Positions 30,238 through 42,841 of a stretch of 64,000 nt of DNA are shown here, in pieces. How positions within the stretch are numbered: the first letter of the stretch is position 1; every line of letters starts with the position of its first letter. The notes under the pieces are model-generated. The model was not told where the DNA came from, searched no databases, and saw only the letters and a list, made by a program, of their open reading frames with translations. Position numbers and translations under genes: made by a program. Source of the stretch: Aspidiotus rigidus (lineage: Eukaryota; Arthropoda; Insecta; Hemiptera; Diaspididae); contig JAVHKY010000049.1 of NCBI GenBank assembly GCA_035079385.1, forward strand, positions 1,054,001 to 1,118,000, written 5' to 3'.

Positions 30238-33200
30238 ATGAAAACAACTTCTAAACTATTTTCTGCCTTGGTATTTGGTTATCTATTATGTGTCTCAGTT
30301 TGTCGTGCTGATGTAGAAAAGACAGATGACTTGGAAGTAATGATACTCATTTTACCATCTTTGACCTTAGAAGTTCGAAAAATTTCTACAAATTATATGA
30401 TTCCAGGATGACGTAAAAATAGAATCTGTGCCGTATTCGAGTCCGGACGTGAAATGCAGCGATGGCGGCACCGTGTATACTGCCGAACATTTCGACAATG
30501 TCGAACAATTTAATAAGAAATGGGTGGTATCTAAAGCTAAAAAGCCTGACGTCAGTGAGGATCTAGCTCAATACAATGGTACTACATATTTTGAAGATGC
30601 ATTGGTGAATTTTTTTCGGAAAATCGAACGAATTATATTTTCAATGGATGCTCTTCCGCAGGTAAATGGGAATTATTGCCTCTAGAGAAGTTTCCATTGA
30701 AAGGTGATAGCGGGTTGGTCTTAGTAACCGAAAGTCGTCACGCCGCCATTGCTGCCAAGTTTGACAAACCTTTCATTTTCAATGGTAAGAAGAAGTTTAT
30801 CGTACAGTACGTAGTGACCTTCCAGAAATCAGTCGATTGCGGAGGAGCGTACATTAAATTACTTACGGAAGGATCGTTGAAAGAATTATCGCTATTCAAC
30901 GACAAAACCCCGTACACGATCATGTTTGGTCCTGATAAATGCGGTGGTGTTTCGAAAGTGAGTTTTTTACATGATTTCAAAGTTTCTTTAGATGACAAGA
31001 TTAATGATGAGAAATTTCTTTCTTTAGTTACACTTCATTATCCGACACAAGAATCCTATCAGTGGAGAAATTGTTGAAAAACATTGCACTAAGTTGAAAG
31101 TAGACGAACAGATGTACAAGGATCAGGAACCATATCTATTGAAGTTGGTTATCGAACCGAATAATGACTTTGCTGTCTACCTTAATGATAATGTAAATAT
31201 GAAAGAGATTTTAATGCATGTTGAATACTAACGAGGAAAATTTTTAACCTACTTTAATCAACTTCAGTTGCAATACCAAGGAAATTTGTTGGACGAAGAC
31301 ACTTTTAATCCTCCCATTAACCCACCGAAAGAAATTGTCGATGAATCCGATGCGAAACCGGAGAATTGGGATGATCGAGCGAAAATTCCGGATCCCGATG
31401 CTGTTAAACCCGAGGATTGGGATGAAAGTGAGCCGGCCGAGATACCCGATCCAGACGCTACTAAACCGGAAGGATGGTTAGATGACGAACCTCTAACCGT
31501 GCCGGACAAAGATGTCGTCCAACCACAAGATTGGTACTAGCTCGTTTATCTTACATTCGACCTTCAAATGCTTCGTAAGTCTGATAGATAAATTGCTACA
31601 GGGATGATGAAATGGATGGTGAATGGGCGCCTCCTTCAATCGATAATCCAGCTTGTAAAACTGCTCCCGGTTGTGGTCCGTGGAATCCGCCTATGATCCC
31701 TAATCCTAAATTCAAAGGCAAGTGGAAACCAGCGTTGATAGACAATCCTAATTTCAAAGGAAAGTGGACACCCAGAAAAATAGCAAATCCAAATTATTAT
31801 TTCGACGACACGCCTCTCAAATCGTCACCTATCGTGAGTATTTGAAAAAGATCTTTCACGACGATCGACTTAAAACTTTTGACCGACTTAATTTTGTTAA
31901 CAATTCAAGGGATATATTGGTTTCGAGTTGTGGAGTTTAGTGAATAACATGTACTTCGACGATATACTGGTCACAGATTGTGAAAATCTATCGCAGAAGT
32001 GGACTGAAAAAACCTGGAGTTTGAAGAAAAAGAGCATAGCTGCTGAAAGCGTAAGTTCCTGTCGTATGATAATAAAATCACGTGCCGCAGTGGGTAATTT
32101 ATGGATGAATTCAGACTGGCGCGTGTTCCCCCAACTACATATTACTGATTGAAAGGAGGCATTCATCTTATTAAGCATCTGTCTTTCTTCGTTTGTTGTT
32201 CGATTTACCATTCTAATTTTTATTCTTTCATGCTATGCATAATTTTTTGCTTCTCGGTCAGCTAAAAATTCTAACAAAAAATTGAATTTATGGAGCGAAG
32301 CTCTACTGCTTGAAACCTGGAATAAGATGCACCCTGCTCAGGTTTATTCGAAATTTTGTATGCTAAATTATAACCTTATCTTAACTACTGCTCGTATGTT
32401 CCACCGTATCACGCCATAGTTGTAGATAGGTGACTAATAAAGAAGAAAAACCTCGATTTTACCAAAAAACTTTCTTCTGTTGAATTAGAAGTAACGTATA
32501 TTTCTTATGGCGTTACTTTTTTTTTTCATTAGCAAGATAAAAGAAGAAGCGTAAATTTATCATTCAGTAAATACCCAAGTAAACAATGTGACGTGGATTA
32601 GATAAAGATACTTCGTTGTTCAAATTCCGTTTGCTATTTATGATAATTCTTACAATGGAAGTAGAAAAAATCATTTTCCAAGAAATCTGTTTCGCATTCT
32701 TATTCTCATTCTATGTAATATTGGAATGACCTGATCTCACATTCTCATTTCCTCTCATGCCTCCATGATTTCTTTTTAGCTAATTGTAATCGGGGCAGGA
32801 AAATTGAACTATGGCATCAGGTATCCTTGTTGGGTACTTACGAATAGGAACTTTACTGTTTTTGATACACGAGTGACTAAACAATTACTGTCACCGTTGG
32901 TTGACTCGTAAAACTCCTCAAATTCTCTATTTTTGTAATCAACAGATCACGTTGAAGGGACGTATACTCAAAGCGTTGAACTTCAGCCCAGGTTGGTGGC
33001 TAGCATACGGTATTTACTGTGCTATACCGATCGTCGCGTACATTTTGTACATGAGAAACGTGATCATAAAGGTTTCAAAAATACCCCATTCGTTGAATAA
33101 TTCTATTTTCACCTTGAATGTATTTAGTTTCCCAAAAGTAGGATACGAATCTGCTAATCGTAGTTATTGAAGTACAAAAATCCCTTGTTCGTTAGATGAT

Positions 33201-33888
33201 GTCAGTGTCAATGTAGTTGACGAATTTTATTGTTTATGTAGTACCTTGCTTATTTGACCCTGTTATAAACTGTATCCGCAGGCTACCTACTATAAGATGT
33301 TCCTAGAGTACACCAATAACTACCCGTGGTTATGGGGTGTGTACGTTCTTATCCTCGCAGTAATCGTAGGATTCATTGGTACTTGTTGTTTCCACTCTCG
33401 TAAGGTAAGTTCACGTCCATCGCTTGTAGTAAGTAGTATGCACATTCCTTTCACATTCGTTCTTGCAAAATCACGGATGATTGTGGCTGATCTCAATCTG
33501 CATTGAATTTTAGAATAAAGACGATTTCGAAAGAGATTTATTACATAAGAAGACAGACGACTATCAACAAAATGAAGATGGTGGACGCGAGGACGGCGAT
33601 GAAGACGAAACACATTTCGAAGAAACCACTAGAGGCGAAGATGATGATGATGACGATGACGATGAGAGCGATCCTGTACGTATAATTGTGACGGTAAAAA
33701 CTTTTTATCAATTTATTTTAAAGTTTCCGTGAAAATGGACTATGTTAAATTTATAGGACGAAAAAAATTCCAAGCCATCCGATGATGAAGACGAAGACGA
33801 CGAAGAAGAAAATTTGGCACAGGTTAGTCAGACGAATGAAGTACCCGCACCGTCGTCTCCGCGAAAACGAAGACCCCGTAAAGACTGA
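30238..33888 (+). CDS. Cnx: Calnexin, ER lectin chaperone, 595 aa
   Basis: Exons 30238-30336, 30407-30578, 30662-30957, 31028-31192, 31268-31533, 31602-31833, 31910-32050, 33282-33404, 33514-33675 and 33757-33888 join in phase. Calnexin binds monoglucosylated N-glycans on new glycoproteins in the ER membrane. A signal peptide is followed by the lectin domain (FGPDKCGG; the H(Y/F)IxRHKNP-type stretch in exon 4). The P-domain arm has [20 protein letters not shown] repeats (exon 5) and [19 protein letters not shown] repeats (exon 6). One membrane helix ([20 protein letters not shown]) lies in exon 33282-33404. The cytosolic tail is acidic and ends in a basic RKRRPRKD, a likely ER-retention signal. 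A further possible membrane exon at 32946-33071 is described separately. Confidence 0.95.
32946..33071 (+). other. Cnx: Candidate alternative transmembrane exon of calnexin
   Basis: It is an open block of 42 codons, phase 0 at both ends, with a good acceptor (polypyrimidine then AACAG) and a weaker donor (AAAGGTTTCA). It encodes [20 protein letters not shown] preceded by a basic stretch, closely resembling the layout of the regular membrane exon at 33282 ([13 protein letters not shown]). Either exon, or both, would keep the frame. Splicing only one would swap the membrane anchor; using both would change topology. Confidence 0.55.
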
Positions 33889-34427
33889 GTGGTCGAGGAA
33901 TTTTCGACTCGTAATAAATTTTCTAGTAAGTAATAATGTAGACTTTTTTCCTTTCTAAAGACCCGTTTTGTATCCTTATCGCCGTTAGGAATGGCGAGTT
34001 TTTTCTATGGGTGTAGTAATGATAGTTTTATTTTCGAGAGTTGAAAAATATTCAACTTACCAATTTTTCTTTCATTTGGCAGCTTATATTACGCGTAATT
34101 TATCTCCCAATGTTGTAAATAATAAATTTGTGCGTTACATTTTCGAATTCATAATTTTAAGATATTATTATTCGTTTCCGAAACGAATAGTTTTTGTTTT
34201 CACATTTTTACATTGTACCTTATTTATATATACATTCTATGAAACCTGCGTTCCCTTTGTAATATTTATAATTATTTATTATTATTATGATTATTATTAT
34301 TATTTTTGGAAAAAATGTGTAGAAGATTTTGTATCATCTTTCTCGGTAGAACATTACGATAAACTGCAAATTTATCTTATTTGTTTTTTCTACATTTTAT
34401 TGTACTAGTCATCTTTACTTTTTCATG

Positions 34428-34433
34428 AATAAA
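34428..34433 (+). other. Polyadenylation signal, calnexin
   Basis: AATAAA lies 540 bases after the calnexin stop codon, in an AT-rich 3' UTR. Confidence 0.5.
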
Positions 34434-34784
34434 TTGGCTTTCTGTATTAGTTTACTGATGTTGAATGGTTTACTGCGCGGATCATCTTCAAGAAATACTT
34501 GCCCGAAAAACTGCATTTAAACGAAGTTGGAAAAATGTTACCATAGAAGAAATAAACCAATCATCTTGTTACTTTTCTGCTGTTCCTGCTTTTAAAATCA
34601 TAATTGAACTTGAAAAGGTGAACCAATTTTTGGACAGGGGGAGCGGGGAGATAATTTTAAACAAATTTTTTAGTTGTAGGAGGTTTTTCTCCAAATCCCC
34701 TGATTTCCCCGTAAATACGCCACAGTACCTGGAAATTAATCTGCAAAAATGAATGCACCCCCTCTGACTTGCTGTTGAAAAACA

Positions 34785-35090
34785 GGAGTATTGATAGATA
34801 CGCGGACATTCAAGTTCACCACTGTCTGCCAAGTGAGTTAGAATCCTTGTGATTCATTATAAGGAAACAGGAGTGCGTTGATACGCTGACATTCATGTCC
34901 ACGACTGTCTACCAAGTAAGCTAAAATATTTATGGGTTGTTATAGAGAAACGAGAGTGGATACGCGGACATTCATATCCGCCACTTTCTGCTGACTAAGT
35001 TAGTATCCTTATGATTTATTTTTGGGAAACAGGAGTGTTGATGCGCAGACATTTGTGTCCTCAACTGAATGTCTGCGATTGTTTGTCGAG
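34785..35090. repeat. Minisatellite with CGCGGACATTCA core, 4 units
   Basis: There are four units of about 80-95 bp, each with GGAAACAGGAGTG, GATACGCGGACATTCATGTCC and ACTGTCTGCC or variants. It is the same family as 11805-11995, in the opposite orientation. Confidence 0.8.
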
Positions 35091-36411
35091 CAAGTTGGAA
35101 TTCGTGTGACTTGTTACAGGCATTACTTGACAATTTCTCTCTTTAAATCATAACCTGAAATTCTGGTCAGTTTTTTTTTTTTTTTTTCTAATTTTATTCT
35201 ATCAGTGTTCTGAACGGTTCCAACGTTGTTGTTGACAACATGAATCGGTTCAACATTCGAAAAAATTTCCAGGAAACATGACTAAACGCAAACTTGGTTC
35301 TTCATTTTTTACCGCATGTCCGTATAGTTCCATAGTAAATTCCGGAGAATTTATAAACAGCTAATAGAATTTTTCCTTCTAATTTCTGATATCAAAACGG
35401 TTAGCTATAATAATTAGAAAGTAATGCACGAACTCCAGGAAAGATGTACGTATATTTCAACACATCAAATGTGGCACATTTATGAATATTTTTACGAATA
35501 AATTTGTACCTTTTTCCAAAGATTTTTCATTACCATGACCGAAGCATAAGACTTGGAAATTGACCGAGATGATGACGTAATTTTTCAAAACATATGTTCT
35601 AGAAAAACTTAAAATACTATTATCCTTACAACGTAATTACCTGAAGACCGTAATCCATACCGTAATATAAAGTCATGAAAAAAACTTCAGTCTTTGAAAC
35701 CAAATATAGAGTATCTACCAATTACTGGCATTACCTTCCTTCTTAAAAACTAGACAAAATTAGTGATAAGAAATTGTATCAAATACGCAGAAATCTATCG
35801 TTCAACAGGAGAAATAATATACGTTAAGTAACACGGAAATGAGTCTTACAACATGAAAGGCAGAATAGTATTACTAATTATTCTATTTTTGAGAAGATTT
35901 TTTCATCTTATATTACGTTTGTATCATGTGTAACGCGTTTTCAGCGATTTTCAACGGCCTCTGTTTCGTTAATCTTCGTCTCACTCACCCAACCTCTCCA
36001 CTCACTTCTGGTGGCTGCTTTTGTTCGTCGTCGTTCGTTCTCACTTGAAAAAAAAATCAATAGAAATGTTAACAAAAAAATATTGTTCGGATGATGAGAG
36101 TCAACTTAGAAGATAGTTTGAGTTAATAAAACCACACATTTAATTAACACACTTCTTATTATAACGCTACTAAAATGTGGAAAAGGTAACTGTATTTTTC
36201 AATTCATTCGGGTAATCTCGGACTATTTTGTAAATCATCATCGTCAAGTATACAAAATAGGACTACAAAGGTTCACACTCTAGATTCTAAATTCAAACTC
36301 AGACTAAAATATTGTTAGAATTCTTTTCACAATCATCTCAGGAAGTTACGATTTCAAATAAGGAATGCTTGGTAAACACGGAAAAAACAACCGTTATTAA
36401 AAAGCGATTAC
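35091..36411. other. Intergenic, between convergent calnexin and FKBP genes
   Basis: There is a T run at about 35170-35187. No gene or element is recognised. Confidence 0.4.
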
Positions 36412-38794
36412 TCATCCACAGGTGTTCTCACCCGCCTCTCCGTTATTAGCAGATGATAAGCAATTTTGATCATCTATATTCACGTTTTCATTCACTTCGT
36501 TACTAGTATTCGCCACTTGATCAGCCTGCTCTTTCGCTTGAGCCATTTCAAGTTTCTTCTTTTGCAATTTTTTGAGTAAGATAGCACGCTCCTTTCGACG
36601 TTCTTCCAACTCATCTTCTTCGGTAACAGGTGGTACATATTTATCCGCGTTCACCTGCTTCCCATCCCACCAACCGAATACCCAATCTCGATTCTTAACG
36701 TCACAAGTAGAATCTCAAATTACAGTAGCAAGATTAAGTGGTGAAACAAACCATTGCACTGGTTACACTTCAAGACCTACCTGAGCATCTGGTTTCGAAA
36801 ATTTTTCGAACATATTAGCATAGATCTTCTTTTCCTGCGATCGCTGCTTCTTAAGCAGCTCTTTACATTGTTGAATACTCTTGATAGCGGCTCCATTCTT
36901 TGGATCAAAGTTAAGTATTTTTTCGAAATCTTCCTTCGCAATTTCTGGTTCAGCCAAATTCATGTAACTCTATCAAAATCAAACATTTTCTCATTAAAAA
37001 TCTCGAACAATCTGAAGAATCTAAAGAAAAATTCATATCTCCTCTTTCAATTTTTGAATAAGTTTAAAGCCATCCTTCTTACTTTGTGATTCCAGAATTA
37101 TATCTCGTGAATAGATATTAGTCTATACGAGATCGATAAACTAAATTTCGCAAAAAACAGATTTGACGTCTATAACATCTCGAGTACACTTACTTGGCCT
37201 CGGCGGAAGAGAGCTTTTTCGTTGTTAGGCTCGTTTTCAAGCACTTTTTCACACGCATTTCGTGCTTCCACATTTTGATTCAGCTTCAAGTAACACAATG
37301 CAGAGTTCAGATGCATCGCTTTACAAAGTTCCGCTCGTTTACTTTCCTCTTCTTCGTTGTATCCTAAAGAGCGACTAAGGATGCATATGATGAAATGACT
37401 TTTTTTAACACAGTAAGGAGATTAAATCTTCAACAATTTACTATTTACCAACATCACTGCCAACGTAATCATCCATTTTCTTGTAAATTTTCAAAGCCAA
37501 AGCGTATTTGCCTTCCTTGAAGTATTTGGTACCTCTTTCTTTGAAAAATTCAGCTTGTTCCATTTTTTCGATCGAATTCAATGTCCAGAAGTCCTTGAGC
37601 TAGAAATAATGAAAAACAGAAAGTCATCATAATTATTTTTCAAGAGATTTTATGTTCTTCTGATCATTGTTCATTTTTTTTCGACAATCCTTTAAATTTA
37701 TGTTGAAAATAAAAAATCCAATACATTCATCAAAGGAAGAAAAGTAGCAAAAAAGAGGTATTTCCTCTCCCCTCCAATTACTACATTCAATTAGGTAACT
37801 AGAATCTCTACTTACTTTTTCAAAGTTATTTAGAGTCACCGTGTATTCAACGGCTGCATTCGGAGGAACATTGAAATCGGCTCGGCCCACGGTACCGAAC
37901 GCATATTCTGGTTTAATCTCAAGTTTTGACTGTTCCTTGATTTTAAATTGTTGTAAAGCTTTCTCAATACCATCACAGATATTATACTCGCTTCCTAAAT
38001 ACGATAAAATCGATTGTACAAGAACTGATAGCTACAACGAATTTCAAATGTATACGAAATTTACCTTCTCCCAGAGGGAATGTAACGTCTCGGTCGTCGA
38101 AAACCTTGCCATTGTATTCACCGGTAATGTGAATATCAACGGTAGAACCTTCATTCGGGCTAGAGAAACCTTCGCCAACCTTAAGAATCGTTCTCAATAT
38201 TCCGCCATCTTTCTTCGAAGTCAAGTCTTCGGCCATCCAACTGATCATCTCAATTTCGAAGATAAGTGTAGCATTCGGAGGTATTTTCGGAGGACTACCT
38301 GCAGCCCCGTACGCGTACTCAGGTTTACATTCGAGGGAGGCAATTTCACCTTTCTTCATGGTAGCAACGCCGATATCCCATGCTTTGATTACACTACCTA
38401 GATGAAAATAATTATTAGCATTTCGACAAATTTCAACTCGAGAAGGAATTCTTGAAACGAAGTCATTTAGCACCTTGCTCGAAGAGCGACACTTTCAAGT
38501 ATTGATAATAATGTCGAAGAGAATGAAAGCAACAACACAATTTTCCTGTTCAATTTGTGCAGTCGAAACCGTTTGGATCTTAGATATTATACAATTACCT
38601 TTTCCGAGATCGAACTCGAAAGGATCTCCGCTTCGACTAGTATCGAAGACAGTTCCATCAGTTAGTGTGCCGGTGTAATGAACTCTGACTTTGGATCCAT
38701 TTCCTGGAGTCGATACACCGTCGCCCTTTTTGATGATAGTTTTCATTACACCTCCATCGAGGGTCGGACTAATATCAATAGGTTTCTTCGGCAT
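36412..38794 (-). CDS. FKBP59: FKBP52/FKBP59-type peptidyl-prolyl isomerase with TPR
   Basis: Exons 38794-38599, 38397-38065, 37994-37816, 37599-37449, 37363-37194, 36969-36781 and about 36654-36412 join in phase to 486 aa. Such proteins are Hsp90 co-chaperones for steroid receptors and other clients. The first FKBP domain has [35 protein letters not shown] and [20 protein letters not shown], with active-site aromatic residues kept. A second FKBP-like domain follows ([15 protein letters not shown] to [11 protein letters not shown]). Three TPR helices pairs come next ([55 protein letters not shown]) and a calmodulin-type [11 protein letters not shown] helix. The last exon is a charged coiled tail unlike other family members. 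Its acceptor may be at 36694, which would add [13 protein letters not shown]. Confidence 0.92.
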
Positions 38795-39189
38795 GATAGA
38801 ACTATTGAAAGGAATACAGTATGTAGAAAAATCCAAGATGAATTCGTAGCTCTCAGGAAATTGGAATTTAACGAAGTACTCACCGGTCTTTTTGAAATGA
38901 TAGGACGACAGTCGATGAAAGTAATCAGCGGACAAAAGAAAACAGATAGAGTGCTCTCAAACTGAGTTTATTAGATGTCCACGCGAATAATGTTTTATTC
39001 AAATTTGAATTAATTTGACGACCGAATGTTCTAGATGCTGAAATCTAACGTGGAACGGGGTTACAAATGCACATCAGTTACCTTTATTGAGGCTACAATT
39101 ATGAAAATTTCTGAGCTGCGATGCCGCGTTCCACCGGGCAACACTCTGTTATGATTTCATGTTTCTCCGTAAGATTTCGCTGATCGTTG
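38795..39189. other. 5' flank of FKBP gene
   Basis: This is the upstream region of the FKBP gene, head to head with the cytochrome b5 reductase gene. No clear TATA box or other element is seen. Confidence 0.35.
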
Positions 39190-39472
39190 TTCATGTAACA
39201 TGTTCACAAAGTAAACAGAGGTCGTCTGAACGCGCTCGAGACACGGGCATCATCCAAATTCGTAGTTTAGGGTTCGCCTAACGCAGTTAACCGAGCGGTG
39301 AATCTGCAACACTCAACAATTTGAATTGTGTACAACTGTATGCAGAGCTTGACGCGCACTCAACGCATTAGGCGAACCTAAACTACGAATTTGGATGATG
39401 CCCGTATTCGACAACGTTATGAGCATAGCGAAGACGACCTCTGTTTACTCTGTGAACATGTTACATAATACA
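39190..39472. mobile_element. Foldback/MITE-like element between divergent genes
   Basis: The ends read TGTAACATGTTCACA and TGTGAACATGTTACA. Inner arms share AACAGAGGTCGTC and GGGCATCATCCAAATTCGTA in inverted order. The element is about 280 bp, non-coding, and sits in the shared upstream region of FKBP and the b5 reductase. Confidence 0.75.
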
Positions 39473-40306
39473 TTGCGTATCCGTCTGTCGTAGGTTCTGT
39501 TCTGTCGATCGGTCGGTGGCCACCGGGGTGCGCTCACTCGGTCCTACGTGTTGACACCAACGGTGCTATCGGCTATCATTCGGGTTCGACCAGAAGATGG
39601 GAACTCGTGGTGATGGGCTTAATCAATTGGCTGAATTGATAAGCTTAAGCCAATCAGATTGACTAGTTCAAACTGGCTTTGAGCTGAAAAGTCGATGCTT
39701 TTTTAAAATACGGGTAATTTTCTAATTTAAGGCTTGCGCTTATGCAGAACACCATTTCTGCAAAACTGTTCACTTTGCAGTGTAACTTTTCGGCCCGCTC
39801 TTTTATCACGTCTACAAAAACGGAGTTTTAGACCTTAAAAATGACCTGCAAAAGCGCATTTTCCGTACATGTGTATTGGGAAAGATATTAATTTTTGTTC
39901 CAGATCGCTAATAATATGGATATGCATCTTCGATCTCGCGTTGCTCAGCGCTGTGATGTCTGCCCTCTGCAGAGCTCCGGAGTAGCGCGAGCTTGTCGTG
40001 AAAAACGGATGACTGCCTTATCAACGCTAAAATATTGAAGAAACGAAAAGTGGTGAGAAGCATGATAGTCCGGTGGTTAATGTGTTTGTTCTAGTGTCAT
40101 TTGCGTTGAATTTCAAAAATTCTGCCCAATTCTGGCAGCTCTAAGCATTCCAAGAACTTTTCCAGACTTGATTATACCTAATGTAATTCCTTGAAATTGT
40201 GATCAAGGTAAGTACGCCGACGGTCAAGAGAGGCGGATTTTACTCAAGGTTATTTATAAACACTCTTGCCGGTTTCAGTGTTCACCGTCAGTCAGTCGTC
40301 GTGATC
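39473..40306. other. 5' flank of cytochrome b5 reductase
   Basis: No gene is seen. A donor-like site (ATCAAGGTAAGTAC at about 40208) may end a 5' UTR exon. Confidence 0.35.
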
Positions 40307-42841
40307 ATGTTTTCGGGCTTGAATTTTGTAAGTCGGAATGAATCGATATGCGCGTGCTGCTCTTCAGTTTTAATCTGATGTTCGACAAAACGTGAGAATG
40401 CATGAATTACTGTTGTTTTTTCAGTCTATCGCATCAATGATAATCGGTCTGGGTATTCTACTCTCAACCGGTTATGCGTTGTATATCAGCAGTCAGAAGA
40501 AGAAACAATCGAAAGTCTTACGAACGTTGAAAGATCCGAACGAAAAAATACCTTTACCCCTGGTAGAGAAAGAAGAGATCAGTCACGATACGAGGAAATA
40601 TCGATTTAAACTACCATCTGGGAACCATGTTCTAGGTAATTCATCATTGTTTCGATTTATTGTTTAAAATTTCCAGCAAGTACAGCTCAACCGAGTGTAA
40701 GAAACTCTGTGACGGAGAATGAAACTACTTAAAAACTTGTCTTTGGCACTTTCCCAGAAACAAAAATTGAGATTTTGGGCGGTAAACAATGTCTATATTG
40801 AATACTCTTGTATTCATTAATTTCAATGCGATAATTTACATACTAAATTTCTTCCCTTAGTTTATTTCAGGCATCATTTGTAGAGCCTACACATAATTTA
40901 AAGTTTTATTCTTCGGATTATGTCGAAACGATTAAAATTCTCGAGTAAACCTTTAGGAATAATTTGTAATATTTTTCGCCTACTTCAAATAATGTATAAC
41001 CAGCTATTTGCCTTGTCGACAATGATCGAATGAATTAATAGAAATTTCCTAAAAAGCTTGAAAAAGAAGAAAAAAGGAGATGAATAGATTTTAGATATTT
41101 ACGCGTTCACTTCTGCACCCAGAGAAGAGCAGAAAGCAAAATTAATTGAGAACTTACAAGGTCACTTCTCTTTTCCTAGGTTGAAGTTTTTACTTATGAA
41201 TTCATGTATAGAAATTATCTTCGATTTGGTATTGATTTTATCAATTCATTTTGTCACAGTCCTGCTCTATATTTTCGTTACCCTTTGATCTCATACTACG
41301 CGTTGAAAAAAAGAATGATAAATGTCAGTGCTTAAAGAAACGATAGCCGCTCAATTTTCCATCTCCGTCTGTACATTGTGAGAAAAATAAAAGACTTTCA
41401 ATTGTATTTTTGACGTCATTTATTGGAAAACTTTATCGTAACTTCACTTCTGCCGATCTTGTTGACGTCAATTGATAAGTGAAATTTTGCAAGGTAACAA
41501 TGCGCAATTCATACGAAATAGTTCATAATGTCCTCTAAAATGATGATAATAATTATGATGTCGTAATGATAGTCTCATAATAAAGTCTAGAAAGGAGGTA
41601 TATAATTTAAGTATGATACTTTCAAGATCATCCTGGGTCGTCGATTTCAATTTTTTGTTCGTTTATAGTAATTCACTTACTTGTGTACTAGTTCTTTCCA
41701 AGGATGTTGTTGATAGATTCTATTCGCTATCAAACCAATACGTAAAATTATGAACGAGTTTAAGAGTAGTCAAGATAGAAAGGAACTCATGAAACTCTCT
41801 CTTTTTCGCTATAATATTTAGTTATGTCCTACCATTATTTCATTTTATTTCACATCAGCATTTTCATTTTGCTCTCAATTTCTGTTTCCAGGCTTACCCA
41901 TCGGACAACATCTGTACTTGAGCGCTAGAATCAACGATGAGTTAGTGAGTCGAGCGTATACTCCCGTTAGTTCAGATGACGACTTCGGTTTTGTTGATTT
42001 AGTGATCAAGGTTAAGAAAAAACTGAAATTCGAACGAAAAAAGTCGACAATGAAGATTATCGCACGTTTAACGTCATTTTACAGGTGTATTTCAAAGATA
42101 TACATCCGAAATTCCCGAATGGAGGAAAACTTAGTCAGTATGTTGAAAACATGAAGATTGGTGATACGATAGATTTTCGTGGCCCGTCTGGCAAGTTAGA
42201 ATACTTGGGGTATGGCAATTTCAGCATCCTAGTCACTCGTAAAGAACCTCCAGTGAAAATACATGTCAATAAACTAGCCATGATTGCGGGTAAAATGTTC
42301 TTTCGTAACTCATGCGCGGTTCTTACAAGTTTACAAAACTTAACGACAAATAATTTTACAGGTGGTACTGGAATAACGCCTATGTTGCAACTGATTCGTC
42401 ACATCACCAAAGATCCTAAGGATGAAACGAAGTTGTCGCTTCTATTCGCAAACCAGTCTGAGAAAGATATTTTACTTAGGGACGAATTAGAGCAAGTCGA
42501 GAAGGAACACCCGGATCGCTTCAAACTGTGGTATACCGTGGATAAAGCCGTTGAGGAAGGTAAAACATCCCTTTCGCAAGAGTAAACTTTCAAAAGTCGC
42601 TTGCGACATTATAATTTACTCTCTTACCACGACGAACGCGTGGCCTACAATTTAGAATTTTTGTGTAGGTTGGAAGTATAGCACCGGATTCGTGAATCAT
42701 GAAATGATTGCTGATCACTTATATGGTCCAGCTATGGATACTCTGGTCCTGATGTGCGGTCCCCCACCGATGATTAATTTTGCATGTAAACCTGCTCTTG
42801 ATAAGTTGGGTTACGACCCACGACTGAGATTTTCGTATTGA
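40307..42841 (+). CDS. Cyb5r: NADH-cytochrome b5 reductase, 308 aa
   Basis: Exons 40307-40327, 40425-40635, 41892-42010, 42085-42289, 42362-42559 and 42669-42841 join in phase. The enzyme passes electrons from NADH through FAD to cytochrome b5 for fatty-acid desaturation, sterol synthesis and similar ER reactions. The N-terminus has a membrane anchor ([20 protein letters not shown]). The FAD site shows [11 protein letters not shown] and [15 protein letters not shown] with GPSG. The NADH site shows [15 protein letters not shown] and CGPPPMI near the C-terminus. The first coding exon has only seven codons (MFSGLNF), so an alternative first exon is possible. Length matches CYB5R3-type enzymes. 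Confidence 0.95.

Noticed and set aside
34007..34408. 133-aa plus-strand frame rich in Phe and Tyr
   Set aside because: It lies in the AT-rich 3' UTR of calnexin and has no similarity to a protein.
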